This document shows positions 34,471 to 47,155 of a stretch of 64,000 nt of DNA, piece by piece. Numbering within the stretch: the stretch's first letter is position 1; the number at the start of each line of letters is the position of its first letter. Below the pieces are notes generated by a model, which saw only the letters and a list, made by a program, of their open reading frames with translations, was not told the DNA's origin and did not search any database. The position numbers and the translations under genes were made by a program. Origin of the DNA: Sclerodactyla briareus (lineage: Eukaryota > Echinodermata > Holothuroidea > Dendrochirotida > Sclerodactylidae); the NCBI GenBank assembly GCA_026419785.1, contig JAODTK010005852.1:20001-84000 (forward strand), written 5' to 3'.

Positions 34471-36119
34471 CCCGCGTGACTGCAAGATTCCTTTTTTGGC
34501 TTCGCCAAGGAATCAAAAATCATTTCAGTCGCGGAAATTATATCAATCGATCTGATTAAACTGTTGTTTATAGTCTGTCTCCCCACTACAATTATGATGA
34601 GTTCCATTTGAAGGATCTTCTCATATAGACAGATTGTTTGGGAGGCCTAAAATATTTATGAGTGGCTTGAAGGGAAGATTGCTTTGCGAAAAAGCTGGTA
34701 GCATATTAGTGAATATTGGTAGTTTTTCATGATCCCGAAGAACAGAACCTCTTCGTAAAACTTATATGTTTAGTTTAATTCGGTGTTAGAGACTCGTTAC
34801 CCATCGTATGGGAACGTCGAGCTTATATCAGAATGCGGGTGGTAATGAGCCGAAACATTGCCCAGGTTTTCTGTATTGAATAATTTTTAACCCGATCCCT
34901 TATTTTAATTCTTCCTCTCCACGATACATGAAAAAAAAAAACAATTGATTAATCAAGACACCACTAGAGGAATCTACACTTAACATTCTACCGTCATCAA
35001 CAGACACTTAATATGCGCGTTAACAATGGGTTTATTGACCCATTACCCTTGTTTGAAACAAATAATATAATATATACTATCATATACTATATATACTATA
35101 TATGTTACCCATTATCTCTCAACCAGTACGAGAACAACATACTGATGATCCGCTCCCCCGTTCGAATACTGCTGGATCACGAACTTAAATGTTTTTATAC
35201 CCAAACCTCGGTGATACCAATACGTCCAGCCAATGATTATCATCTTAACGACTGCCCCGTTCGGGCCCTGACGCCAAACCTGTTATTCACTTCACACGAA
35301 CCCATTTGTTTTTGAGAGTTGAGAATGGAAAGTACAAGCGCCTCTCAAATTAGAATCAGTCTCCAGAAAATTCTCTCAACCAAAAGTCAGTTCACCTCCA
35401 TGCAAGCACTCGTTAGCCCCAGCCTCCCATAGAAATCCCTAGAATTCAACTGCAAGGCACTGACTTAATGACAGCTCCGAGGTTAATCGAAGTTCCGACC
35501 CTGACGCCGAAACATATTCTATTCCATGTAATCTTAATTTCCCCTCGAAGCCGTCGCGGCCAACGAGTCCCTTGTCGTTTGTGGGATCTCCTCCATGCGG
35601 TGGCTGATTAACAGAACTCTTGAATTCATTAAACTTCAACACTGATATAGAAAAACGCATCTGAGCAGAGATTCCTTGCTGGGTTAATTTCTTGTCGTCC
35701 CTGGATTAAGATATCACCTGTTTAGAGATCTGGAAAAAAAACTCTTGCAATCTTCAAATTCAAAATATATGCTAAACCAGGAAACGTGTCAGTATACGTA
35801 GGTCGTTCCTTTTTCAATTTATACTGTTCACAGGGATGACTTCACCCTACCATGTTTGTGTTGTTAATATAATGGGAGGAGGTTATTACGATATTAAGAG
35901 GTGCACGTGACCATGAATGAACTAAATAAACGATATGGTCCTTCTTATCTGCAACTCGAATTCCAGGCTTTTGTTCTTCAGATATAGGGCCTTGTCCTCT
36001 GACGACGAGTTCGGTCACGAGCTGACATGACACCAAACATTAGCGTTCATCCACGATTCTTTAGATGGTGGCATGATGTTGAACAGGTAGAGTTGGATCA
36101 TGGAGTTATCATCGCATCT

Positions 36120-37215
36120 CAGGTAAAACGGAATCAATTGTGTAATTCTTATGAGAATGGAGGTGTTAGGATGATTGACGTAGTTGCTTCATTGTTGAAA
36201 TCAAGGTTTCTTGTTTCGTAGGCTTGGTTATAGCACAGAAAATTCGTGGACATCATTATTTTGTTCGATGCATAGGCAGTTGGATAACATTTTTCAATGA
36301 AAGTTGTAGCCAGATAGAGGAATTCTTGAGGATTGGTATTACTAATGCGTTTTGGCATGATGTATTTTCTGCTTGAATTAAACCTAACAATAATATGTCG
36401 TGTGATAATGAGGTTGACTCTTAAGTCAAATAATTTGGAATAATGATATTTTCCAAATAGGTTAACATCCGATAAATATTCCCATTCTCAAAAAACAAGG
36501 TTTTCATTTTGTTAATGATATTATAAAGGATAATGTACATTTCATTGAATATGCGTCTCTCTATCATAGTGTAAACTGAAGTGTGAACTCCTAACGTATT
36601 TGGGTTCACGTATAAAGCCGTGTTGTCTCATATTTATATTTGAGGCGGCAGCCCATGCCGATAATCCCACCAATTTATGCAATTGTTATTTAAAGCGGAT
36701 AAGGGGTGCAGATGTTTCTATACATCTTTCTAAAAGATATAGTCGTTTCTAATGAAATAAGAGGATCAGTTGGGGTGCAGTCCTAGAAACCGATATTGAT
36801 GAAAACGAGTGGTCCTCATTATACCGCGTACTTTTTTCGTTCGTTCACATGTGTGGAACTCATATGGTTTCAATATAAATTATACAATGTGTCTAGTACG
36901 AATATTTTTTACAAAATGGGGGGAAAGAAAAACGATTTATGTACATTTTGTAAGCAGGAAAGAGAAACTGTTTTTCATTTTATTTTGTAAGTGTCCGGTT
37001 GTTGAGGAACTAAAAACTGGTAATAGATTGTTGTACTCTCATCGAGATATTATTTAGTTTTAAAGGTGCCGGTATTGATATCAGAGCTCTCAATTTTACC
37101 ACTGTCATAGTTAAGTATCACGTCTATAAATGTAGACCTAAAGGTGTGACTCCTATCTAAGTTCACTGTTGTTAGAACTAAAGAAATATTGATTTAGAAA
37201 AATATGCCAGTGATG
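36120..37215 (+). pseudogene. L1-like LINE ORF2 3' end remnant
   Basis: Plus-strand translation across several frames gives L1-type ORF2 C-terminal motifs in the right order: VKRNQLCNSYENGGVRMIDV (36122-36181), FWHDVFSAWIKPN (about 36350-36390), a WNNDIF and PILKKQGFHFVNDII stretch (36430-36530), EWSSLYRVLFRSFTCVELIW (about 36803-36862), YKLYNVSSTNIFYKMG (36870-36920), the zinc-knuckle-like CTFCKQERETVFHF (36940-36981) with the last cysteine after a frameshift, and ALNFTTVIVKYHVYKCRP (about 37088-37142). At least five frame changes and several stops are present. The catalytic half of the reverse transcriptase and the endonuclease are absent (5' truncated). It lies just past the right end of copy B. 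Confidence 0.85.
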
Positions 37216-37219
37216 TAGG

Positions 37220-38430
37220 AAATAGGGGAATCACCGCGGGGTATTGGTTATCACTCATTACATAAGAAGAATCATACATATGCCATGTTGATGTTCATTG
37301 ATGTGTGTTATGTCCATGCTCATGTATCTGATTCTTCGTGAGCAGTAAAATTGTGAGAAAAAAGTTGTTTGCAGGATCACCGTAAAGAATAAATAGAAAA
37401 ATATTCGCATCTTTACATATGAACAATCCGTACACCCAAATTAAACTAGATACATGCCTTGTGTTTGTCAGATATTGTGTTGACAAGTTTTGCCTAGGTT
37501 TGCCCTCTAAAATTATTACCAAATGACGACAACATCGCGTTTATCCTCACCATATTGGCATCTTTCATATATGTTTGTTGTTGGTATCCCTAATCCCTAC
37601 CCCCCCCCTCTCCCCCTCCCTCAGTATACTAGGCATCACGTGGGCGATGACACATTTTAGAGTATCGTGTCGATATTATTGCAACATTTTAAGCGTTTAA
37701 ACTTTTCACAAAAGAATTTGCGTTATAGGGATATCGTGGTATTGTAGTGTAATTGACTTTGTAGATTGTCTCGCCAAAACAATCTAAAAATTACAGGGAG
37801 GGAGTTTCTCCAAAGCGAGTAACAGCATGAAACCAAGCGAAGATCATACCTGGAGGAAGCGTGTGGTAGGAGTGTCGCAGTACGTCAGTGTACTTAACTT
37901 TGGGTTTGTTCCAACAATACCGACGTCTTCAGGTGGTCATTTTGGCCCAGAACAATTCCAGATTGGAATGCATCTAGTCCTCACTATGCAGGCATTAAAG
38001 TGGTCCTGGGGTGTTTTCTGGTGATCGGTGTATATTCATCTCATCTTCAACTCTGACTCTTCAATAAGCTTGTGCTGGTTGTGTGCTGTCGTCCCCCATG
38101 CAGTGCTAACCACTAGTTGGTGTTTGCATAGTACCAGCCCAGACCAACAAGACACAAGACGATTCGTCACACAGAAAATAACCCTCCCCTCCTTCATTAT
38201 GACTCGGCTCACTTGCTGTTGCTGAGACAAGTGCAAGATCCAACGATGGAGGTACCCAATGCACTTAACGGGTGAGAAATCAATGAGACAAAAAGTGGTC
38301 TGTTTCAACGAGACGGATCCAGTCATTATAAGGATTCCCCCCCCCCCCCCCTCCCGCAGTATTCTAGGCATCACATGCTGATTGCTGAGACAACGAGGGC
38401 AGTAAACTGTTTTTAAGTACATGCTAATCT
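37220..38430. repeat. Region bounded by a direct repeat
   Basis: 'ccctccctcagtatactagg' plus 'catcac' at 37612-37640 recurs as 'cctcccgcagtattctaggc' plus 'atcac' at 38350-38375, each preceded by a C run (15 C at 38337-38351). The 740-bp interior is not recognised. The layout could be a small element with terminal direct repeats or an insertion between repeat copies. Confidence 0.45.
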
Positions 38431-41400
38431 TTCTGACCTCTTCGATCAGAACGGTTGTAAGATTAGAAATACCTCGCCGTATTCCCTGAATGCGAATCAG
38501 CGATCTACTCGACTATCGGTTGAGAGCTATTTTGGCCATTAAACGTACATATGATAGTATTACGCATAACTGAGGGAAAACACTGTTCTAACAATTTTCT
38601 ACTACTTATATACGTCCCGGTCAAAAATAAGGATCCCCACAAATTGCAATATACAGACACTGCTAGGCGCGACCACTATAGCATTGCCTAACAATTCTAA
38701 GTTTGTTCGAGTCGGCCTTCTTTCCGCTTTTCCGGACGGTTTTAACTGTACGTACATTCATTGGATTTTAATCTTTAGTCTTTCAAGTTTAGTAAAAAAC
38801 TTTCAATGGCTTGATGAGGTGTATGGTGTTTCACAAAGTGAGGTGAGAAAATTCAAAGTACACTGATTAATTTTCTACACCACTCTTTTGCCGTGTTGCA
38901 TTTCTTTTCTTAAGTGCAGAATTCCATTACACCACAAAAATATTAAAATGTCCATTGAAACCCCATCGTCCAGTGGGAGTTGTTAACCATTTCAGGACAG
39001 CATATGGTCGAAAATAATGGCTCAACCGGCACGGAACTGCGAAGGTATTGCTCTGCACTGATATGTCTGCAGTAAAATTGAAGCGAAAAAAAGCCTTTGT
39101 ACCACTAATCCTTCATTTCGGTATCATGATGATTTAAAACGGTTAATCCATTGAATCGTACTAGCGTATATCCGGCGCACTCTCGCGGTCGGTCTTGTGC
39201 CGATCTGCGATGTAGGCATGCACGAGCCTGATCCGCAATTACACGAAAGTCAAGCTGACTGGATATCACCGGACCTTGTAATCCACAGCATGCCCACATG
39301 GTGGGAGGAATTTATTTATGATTGAATTATAGCGGAAGTCTCTGCCACTCTTGTTCTAATATGGTGATGAATTTCTTGAGATCCAGTTGCTCACTAGGTA
39401 ATGACATGCACGCCGTGTTTATTTTCCGGTACGAGTCGTTTAACAAAATGAAACAGGGGGGGAGATTGCATATACGCTTCTATTAATTTTTCTAGACGAA
39501 TGATGGAGCATAAAATTAATTGAAAGTTCTTCTCGTCGCCATTGGTTAGAAATATATTGACCAAAGGGGCTTCACACCCTAATTTGTAACCTCAGAGATG
39601 TAGTGGACACCCCCTCCACCCAGTCTCTAGTATGCTCCACCTCCTGTTAGTGGAGTCCTGACTGCGTGAGGGCCGAGCAAACGACCAAAGAAGAGAAGGG
39701 ATCGGAAAAAAATGCGGCGGGGGGGGTGGGGGTTGGGGGGGTAAGGTTGGTTAAAGGCACTAGCCTTGTAATTACTTTTTACAGCCTGCATGTTATACCC
39801 GACGTATTGTTGTCGGTCAATTGACGGCAGTTTTTCAATCATTACCAGTTACTAAAATGTACGTGGCTTGAAGAGAAGTACTGGTTAAATAAACTACAGA
39901 ATGGCTATCGAATTAAACGCTTTTTAAACCCACACATACTGATTCAGCTACCTGATTTATTATTATAATTATTATAATGATTATGACACTGCAATAAGTG
40001 TATCTCATCCACCATGGAGGGATCTATAGGCTATAGTCAAAGTTGTTCCATTTAACGTGTACGCGGTTCCTATATATAATCGAACTGATTACAGTATCCA
40101 ATCGTTGATTTCGAATAGCGTCCTACAGTGCTTATACCCCAACCTTTACCAGTTTTCGTCGCGCTGACAACTGTTGTGTATTCTCGTCAAAATACACCAC
40201 GTGGTAATGAGCATGCAGATTAATTCTTCGACGTTTCCGAACAATTTCGAGCTAATCTAAAACGCAGATGCTAATCGGGAAAGAATTCAAGTGAGAGGAC
40301 GATCTCCATCCTGTCAGTCTTTGAAATGACTGCAGGTTTTTGGAGGAGTTTGAATACAGTGTGTTCGAACCCAGTTGAGTATTGAATGTTTCGCGGTATC
40401 TCAGATCAGTGCTGAACAGACAAACGACTTAGAGGGTCAAGAAATGTGGATGTCACTTTCGAAGACCCTGATACAGTTGGGAAGGGATTATGTGGATCCG
40501 GTTCACGTCGGCTTCTTCTACTAGTTTCACACAACATTTCTGCATTTTTTTAGGAAGCTGTTATCCCATCTTCTTCCTGAGGATTGTTTGGCGAATTTCT
40601 ACACTGTTGAATCGCTGGGCGAAGAACCAAAGGAACTCGAAACAAATGCGAGTACAGAATTGTCATTTCAACGACGATGTCAACAATGTTTTGTATGAGT
40701 TGTAATGTTGGGCGATAACATGGTTAGTCAAAATCCTGCTAAAAAAAAAAAACTGCGTTCCAATATAATAACTCCATACACCGAACAGTTCTTCATACGG
40801 CCTCGTGTATGGGAAGGGACATTTACAACACACCTGTAATGATTAATAGTATAAGATGCATGAGATTTGTATGTAGATGCATCAATATAGAGCGGAAAGG
40901 TGTCACCATCTAAGTGGGAATCCGTTTGTGCATTTCATATTAGGCTCGGCATAAGCTCATGACATTTGACATTATCAAACCTTGCGAATAAATCCTAAGT
41001 ACTTGCATGGAGAGTAACACACCTTGTAGAGGTTATTGGTCTGAAACGATAGAGGCACGTGAGTAATCTCAAAACAGCGATTTTTTTTTAATAATGTGAT
41101 TGGAACCAATTTTGAGAATCCTCTTATATGTCATCGACATCCAGCGTCTCGGTCGATAAGCCAGTAATATGTAACGGTTATAGACCATACCTAGTTGTTT
41201 CAATCACAGGATATCTACTTTACAACCGCTGTATTCGAATTTCCTGAGAATATTATGAAGTCAGCATTGTGTAAGTTTATTAGTGTACATCGAAAAATTA
41301 AGGTCGGTATTAAGTATATTTAAATGTTCAAATAGGATTCATGAATAGAATACGACTTTTTTTTCCTCATATATTCCCTTCAATAGAAAACTGGTATATA

Positions 41401-41480
41401 GTTTTGGTGTACGAGCCCTTCATGAACGATTGAGAATATAATTATCACTAGACTAACAGTTACCAAACTCTAACGCCCCC
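38431..41480. other. No gene recognised
   Basis: AT-rich, with frames of 71 codons or fewer. A phrase 'gtcccggtcaaaaataagga' at 38615 resembles a DNA-transposon end, but no partner inverted repeat was found. A minus-strand 64-codon frame at 39105-39299 starts in a good context (CCCACCATG) but has no other support. Confidence 0.45.
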
Positions 41481-41639
41481 TCCTTCCGAAGACAAGTTGA
41501 GCGGGGCTCCCATGTACCGCATGTTCCTTCTTCGAGACTGTTGCCTCCGAGCCACTCGGATGGGCGAAGAGCCGAGTAAAGTTTTTGAAGAGACAATAAC
41601 ACTAAGCTACCCAATCAATTGTAGATGATCCTACCTTGT

Positions 41640-41860
41640 AATGAGGAGGCCCCCTCGGGTTGGCCGTCCCACTGGCCGCTAGCTAACCGTTCTTGAACAA
41701 GTTCCTCAAGAGCCTAATCGTGACGATGACGTAGCCCTCGGACAACAGGGGCGCCCAGCGGCGCGTGTACGGCCCCCGTACGTCACACCCGCCACCGGGA
41801 GCGTGACAATTTCCACACCACACATATCATGAGTCAACAGGTTCGGGAACAATTTGGGGG
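41640..41860. other. CpG-rich patch with palindrome
   Basis: Locally GC-rich and CpG-dense sequence with a perfect hairpin GTACGG-CCC-CCGTAC (41767-41781) and two TGACGT-type (CRE-like) hexamers at 41725 and 41779. It might be a promoter or an exon. No transcript evidence is visible. Confidence 0.25.
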
Positions 41861-41899
41861 GCCTTGTGCACGAGTCCGCTATATATCCGTCCCGGACTC

Positions 41900-43380
41900 T
41901 ATTAATCATGTACAATCGCTTTGCAAGAGAATAGAACTATAAATGTTGTTGTACAGTTACATTTTAGAAGTATTCTCTTGTCTTTGCCTACGCAGAGGGC
42001 CATAATATATATGAATGTCTTACACCTCAACTAGGGCGATTGATGTTGACCCCCTGATCACATTAATCGGAATTCCCTGCTATCACATTAATTTCGGATT
42101 CCTTTTCTGCATTTGTTTTTCAGAGAGATCAGCTGCCAAAGACCAACCATATTTGAATAAAACGTAAATGACGGTTATTTAAATTGTTTTAATGAATGAT
42201 GTACTGAATTATTAACGAATGATAAAATTACTGTACATTTAGCCATCATTATATATATATTATATATTCTATATATAGTCATAATACTCATCTACAAATA
42301 TTTGCTATATTTAAAGAAAAAAAACTAGAAGGAATATAATTCATATAAAGCTTGATAACACCTGACCACACACCAGATGATCTCTGTTTGGCAGGCACAG
42401 GTAAAGTTTAACACGATGTCTTGGCAGGTATGAGGGGAAAAGAAAGAGGACCAGTAAACAAAATTATTTGCATAGTTTTCAACACCTATCCAACAAATAT
42501 AGCTTTACTGTACTTCCTCTCCTTGACTAGTCCTGCGTGTGATTATAGATTCGCCTGTATAGATTCCTGTTCTCTATGCATTTATGTGATACTTGCCTAT
42601 GCTTCGCCTATACTCTATATCCTTTCTCATTAACCTCACTCCGCTACTTCATCCGTCCAACCGTTTCCCCTGTATTTTACTTATGGTCACGGTTCTAACG
42701 ACTCGTTCATTCCAACCTCGACTTGATATAATGTTACTCTGACTCGTGGCTTTTCCACCCTGCAACATCCCTTTCTCCTCTCTTTTCTCTTGAGGAGTAT
42801 CTTCCTGCTGACTCCTGTTTCATATTTCCTCCGAGCCACCTCTTCACTAACCCAAATCTTGTTTTGGCCTCACTCTTGACCTGGTGCAACAATCTTTTTG
42901 GATTGCTTGCTCGCTCCAGATTTCCATGATGTGCGACGTCAGTTTTATCCCTCTGTGGTTCCGGGAGTCTTGGATGTAATTACAGTACTACTGTCCAGTC
43001 ACGACATTACACTAGAAGTGTTTTGTGTTAACAACACCCTGGCATAGCGCTATTCTTTCATCAAATGTGCGTATATGACCAGGTGCTGTTTAGATGCTGG
43101 GATATCCGGAAAAGGCTGGGAAATACCGAAAGCCATGAAACATATAGCTTCCCCCCCGCCCCCCAGCCTGTCATCGGAACACAAACCATCATGATCAACA
43201 AGATTAGGATCTACCTTACCCGACAGAATACAAATATTCAATAACACACCACGTATAGTAATAACAACTGAATCACCCATTCCATTCGTCGAACCACTTG
43301 CTAAATGCATTGGAAAATCTCCTTCACAGTGCAACCATGGGTTTTCCTGATACGCAGTCGGTCTGCGTCGCTCTGAGTCC
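41900..43380. other. No gene recognised
   Basis: AT-rich with a TATATA tract at 42248-42280. Small frames only. 43050-43334 is open on the minus strand for 94 codons but unrecognised. Confidence 0.45.
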
Positions 43381-43383
43381 TGT

Positions 43384-43682
43384 TCACTCCGTCACTCGGT
43401 GTCTGGCCTGGTATACATCAGCAACCAAAGATAGGCTATCATCTATAGTTAATACATCGTACTCTATCTCCCAGCGGCATTTCTGTAACGCAATTGCCGC
43501 ACACTTCCTGCGCTCCGCATATGTCATATGATCCGACCCAGCTTCCACATTTTTCCTCCGCTCACACGCTCCCCTGCTAAGTGCGTTGAGCGTCCGATTA
43601 TATCTTTCTGTTGTGGCATGACTGTCATCGCCAATGTTTTGAAAGTAACGTATCGTACCCCCTTGAACCAATTCCGCGGCTT
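43384..43682 (-). CDS. Candidate exon, charged peptide
   Basis: The minus strand is open for about 98 codons with a charged, protein-like composition: ATTERYNRTLNALSRGA, then AERRKCAAIALQKCRWEIEY, ending RHRVTE and TGA. An AAG acceptor-like trinucleotide precedes the frame near 43682. The phrase TTERYNRTL recalls integrase C-terminal wording, but nothing else fits an integrase. Overlapping plus-strand frames of 77 and 79 codons weaken the case. No family is assigned. Confidence 0.22.
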
Positions 43683-43849
43683 AGCTACTCGGTTTGCGAG
43701 AAGGTTCCTTTCATTGATAGCGAGGGTCGAGTATAACACTGCGTTTCGACATAGCGGGTCCTTATAAAAAAGGGAAATGTTAGTGGTCCCTCCCCACAAG
43801 GAGTTGTTGAGGAACATCACGTGACGGGTCAAGTAATACATTTGCTTCG

Positions 43850-46800
43850 TTGCTTCGGCTCTTTTTCGTTTCGCCTCACATTAAGACGAGCCCATTCTTC
43901 TCCCGCGAGTGGTGCCGGGATGTACTGTGGACGTCTTGGGAGCATCCGTTGGTTTCGTTTCTGATCCTTCGTGTACTATCTTGCAGATTTCACACTCCCT
44001 GGTTGATAAAACAGGACATCGCAGCTTAGGACTCTTGAAATCTTAGGCTATTTGCTGTAAGGATAATACTGGCGATCCACCCAACAGGGGCGTGTATAGC
44101 TTATACAATCATCGTTCAGCGATACTGCATATCTCCTTCATTTTACAATGTCGACGTATATATACTACCGATTGCCTTGGTTCCAGTTGCTTCTAAGTTA
44201 AAATAGCCTAACATGGGAAAAGCCCCGGATCTTGCAGGATCTTATCAGCATCCCTGAAAATGTGGAACTATTCGGCGTTCCTATCTCCGAATATCTTGCA
44301 AGTATATGTTGCAAACTATGTCTGAAAACCTCAGTTTCCCCCACAAGAAATTATATTCCTAAGAAATTTCAATTCAAGGATCCCTTTCATTCAGCACAAA
44401 TGCCTGGATACACCTTTCGTTTCGTTTCTTTGTAACCTTGTTCTGGAATTTGAAACGCCTTCATCCTTCACTACCTAATCTAACCGTATTGGAAAACAGA
44501 ACATATTTTGAAAAAAAATCCAAATTTGAACAATATTTTCAAGTTCCCTCGAACTCATTTTTTACTGTCGGATTGCATGGAAGAATGTTGTAACTTGGTC
44601 CCTTTTACCTTGAAACAAAAAATTCAAATCATTGAGCTATTCGAATCAAGCATATTTTGAAAAATAGTACAGAATTAGATATTTCTCATCCACCACAATT
44701 GTTATCATAGCAACCGTTGTTATAGTAACCGGCAACAGTAAATATGGGATGGTGAAATGGCAAACTGACGACAATATCGATTAGTACTCCTGGATTCGTA
44801 ATAGCGAAAAAGGTCATGACCAAATGAGCTCGCAGTGTGTCCGACAGTTTCGTTCATGTCAGTCCTTTCATAGGAATCAGACTCATATACTTTCAAACAT
44901 CTTCACTACTATTCAGTGTCATGACGGTCGGAGTCAGGGAAATATCTCAGCGATGATCTGTACGCTCGAGGTGATTGGAAACAAAATGTGCTGATATAAA
45001 CTAGGGCCAAGACAAACTACACTGATTTTTTCCGCGGGTCAGGTGAACATCAAATACATCGATCGCTGTCTGAGAAACCGGGCTGGAGCTAAGTCTCCAA
45101 AAAACCAGGAATTTGGCTGTATACTTAATAATCAATTCGTATCGCCTCTTTGAGGGTTAGTGATGCGTTACTCTGTTTCACTAGCTTGCAGATAATAGCA
45201 GCAGAATCCAAAAGCATCATTAGGACTGAGTGTTGACCATGTCTAGCAGGTAGAAATGTGAATAAAAGTGAACATCGATACAAAGTACAGGAATTTCTCA
45301 CTTTATTTGACCTACAGTGACCCTTTCTTCAACTCGAAGTATTTCAGGACCGATGATAGACCACATTCAATTTTCATTTGCCTCTAACAAACTCGTGTAT
45401 GAATCACGCAAATCAGACACATCAAATGACCCCCGGTGATACTGGACACAACTTTCAAATCACGCGGGACCGAAGTTTCGGGAAAATTACGTAAATTGAA
45501 CACGTTGAATGATCTTAAGTGACCGAGACTTGAGGTAGACCATGACACCATGTTCACCAAGTTTCGTCAACAGTCAACAAACTTTAATAAATTTCGCAAG
45601 AACTATGCCTCACGAACTTTGTTCAATGAGATTCAACAGTAGTGAAACTTATATTCGAGAAAGTAGTAGCCCGCCAGGAAAACCACACCCGACAACCAAA
45701 GGCATTATCTTTATAAATTTAACTAAAATTTATAGTTTGCGCCGACTGGGTAGGTTGAACAAGTTTCTAGGTGCGATAACCTTCCCCTTCCTCCCCCTAC
45801 AGCTATGTCTTTGTGTTCCGTCTCTCTGGTTTTCACACAATTGCTTGAAAAACACAACCTTGCCGCCTCAATGTTTGTACAAAATGGTTGTCTGAATAGA
45901 GTAGGCTGATAATTACGTGTTAAAAGTCAACCAACTGAATTGTGAATCCCAGCGAGGCCGCCGACAATTTTCTGCTCGAGTTGGTCCAGAGAGCGCTGCA
46001 GGGGTGTAAATGAGGATTGAATAGAATGAAAAAACATGGGAGGAATGTTCATTGACTGAGGTCAACCTTACTGAATGTCACATAACGCTTTCATACAATA
46101 AAATAAATAGAAAAAACCGGGCCTTCCCTGAAACTGTTTTGGGGAAATTCAAGAAACTACAAGGCCGGGAGGTTACACTGCATTTTATAGTTCCGGACAG
46201 TTTGCTATAGGCGCTGGGTTTGGAAGAGCACAGTTAATAGGATACGATTTATATCATTTGCAAATATACAGGGCAACAAATTAATAGTCAGTTAACTCAA
46301 GGGAGAAAAAAGAGACCAAAATACCGTGAGGGTAACGCTAGATAATCGGGGGAACATGTGGGATTCGATTCGAATCATTTGAAGCAACATGTGGAAGGAG
46401 ATGATACTTTTTAGTGACCGTGAAAATAGAATGAAAAAGTGCTTTGGAAGCACCTGCACCAGAACAGGGAGCGCCATAGACAGATCGGGAGATAGAAGAA
46501 ATATTTATCATTTACTAAGCATACAGCAATTAATTTAACTACCGTTTTGGTTGTTACTTATGATGATCTAGTCCGAACCTTTGACCGTGAGATGTGTGGT
46601 GCCCTGATTAATGAACTTAACTCGGCCAGGCCACATCCCAGTTAATGGTGATGAAATTCCCAGAAGCGTCAGCATGCACAGTCAACACATACAGGGCAAG
46701 AGCTGCATTGAAATATTTATAGCCCAATTGAGAATTTACCTTTTATTTGACGCTCCACAATGACTCAATTGTTTGTCGTCACAGCTTCCTTGCCTTGAGA

Positions 46801-47100
46801 AGTGATCTGGTTCCCTCTGAGACGAAACCCTAGCAAACTCACACAATGTGTCGTGAGTGTCATCATTCTCGACTGCTCACTGAGATAACAATGTCAGAGA
46901 GTCGACAATGGACAATGAGTAGTCCACAATATTCTATTAGTTATAACTCGATCAGACTGTCAGAATCGTGGCTGATTTGAAAATATTCAAACTATTCACA
47001 AATTCATACCATACTTCTGTCCTGAGTATTGATATTGGTCATTCTACATTCTACATTTCGCGGCTTGCTACGGATATCACGCCGGCAAGTGACTCGGAGT
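43850..47100. other. No gene recognised
   Basis: Mostly AT-rich. A degraded repeat of 'gtgacc...ttcaa' phrases at 45290-45640 resembles the array at 48410. A 117-codon plus frame (45542-45895) lies partly in it and is not supported. Confidence 0.45.
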
Positions 47101-47155
47101 GTTTTTGAACCTGACTTGATTTAATGAAAAAAAAAAACAATTGCCCTGCTTAATC

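Larger units (their letters stand above)
30441..34515. mobile_element. 4.1 kb insert private to copy B
   Basis: Copy A reads continuously through the equivalent site (about 12110: 'gaaagccagtaagcctaaaaaatcatt'). In copy B the flanks are split by about 4.07 kb. The right end is a CA-rich tail followed by 'ggcttcgccaaggaatcaaaaa', the same end as the private insert of copy A at 5490, which suggests one repeat family. It contains two tandem arrays, annotated separately. No transposase, integrase or reverse transcriptase motif was found, so it is probably non-autonomous or a composite. No clear target duplication was seen. Confidence 0.6.
22650..35855 (+). repeat. Copy B of the large direct duplication
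   Basis: Collinear partner of 100-14045. It lacks the LINE, the 1 kb CA-tailed repeat, the 0.7 kb and the 0.9 kb inserts of copy A. It has its own inserts at about 25166-25870 and 30441-34515. Homology fades near 35855 ('cttcaccctaccatg' against 'actcaccctagccatgg' in copy A); an L1-like LINE fragment starts about 260 bp further on. Confidence 0.9.

Noticed and set aside
38615..38640. DNA-transposon terminal inverted repeat
   Set aside because: The phrase resembles such ends, but no inverted partner was found within several kilobases.
39105..39299. 64-codon minus ORF with good start context
   Set aside because: Short, no acceptor or donor support, no recognised domain.
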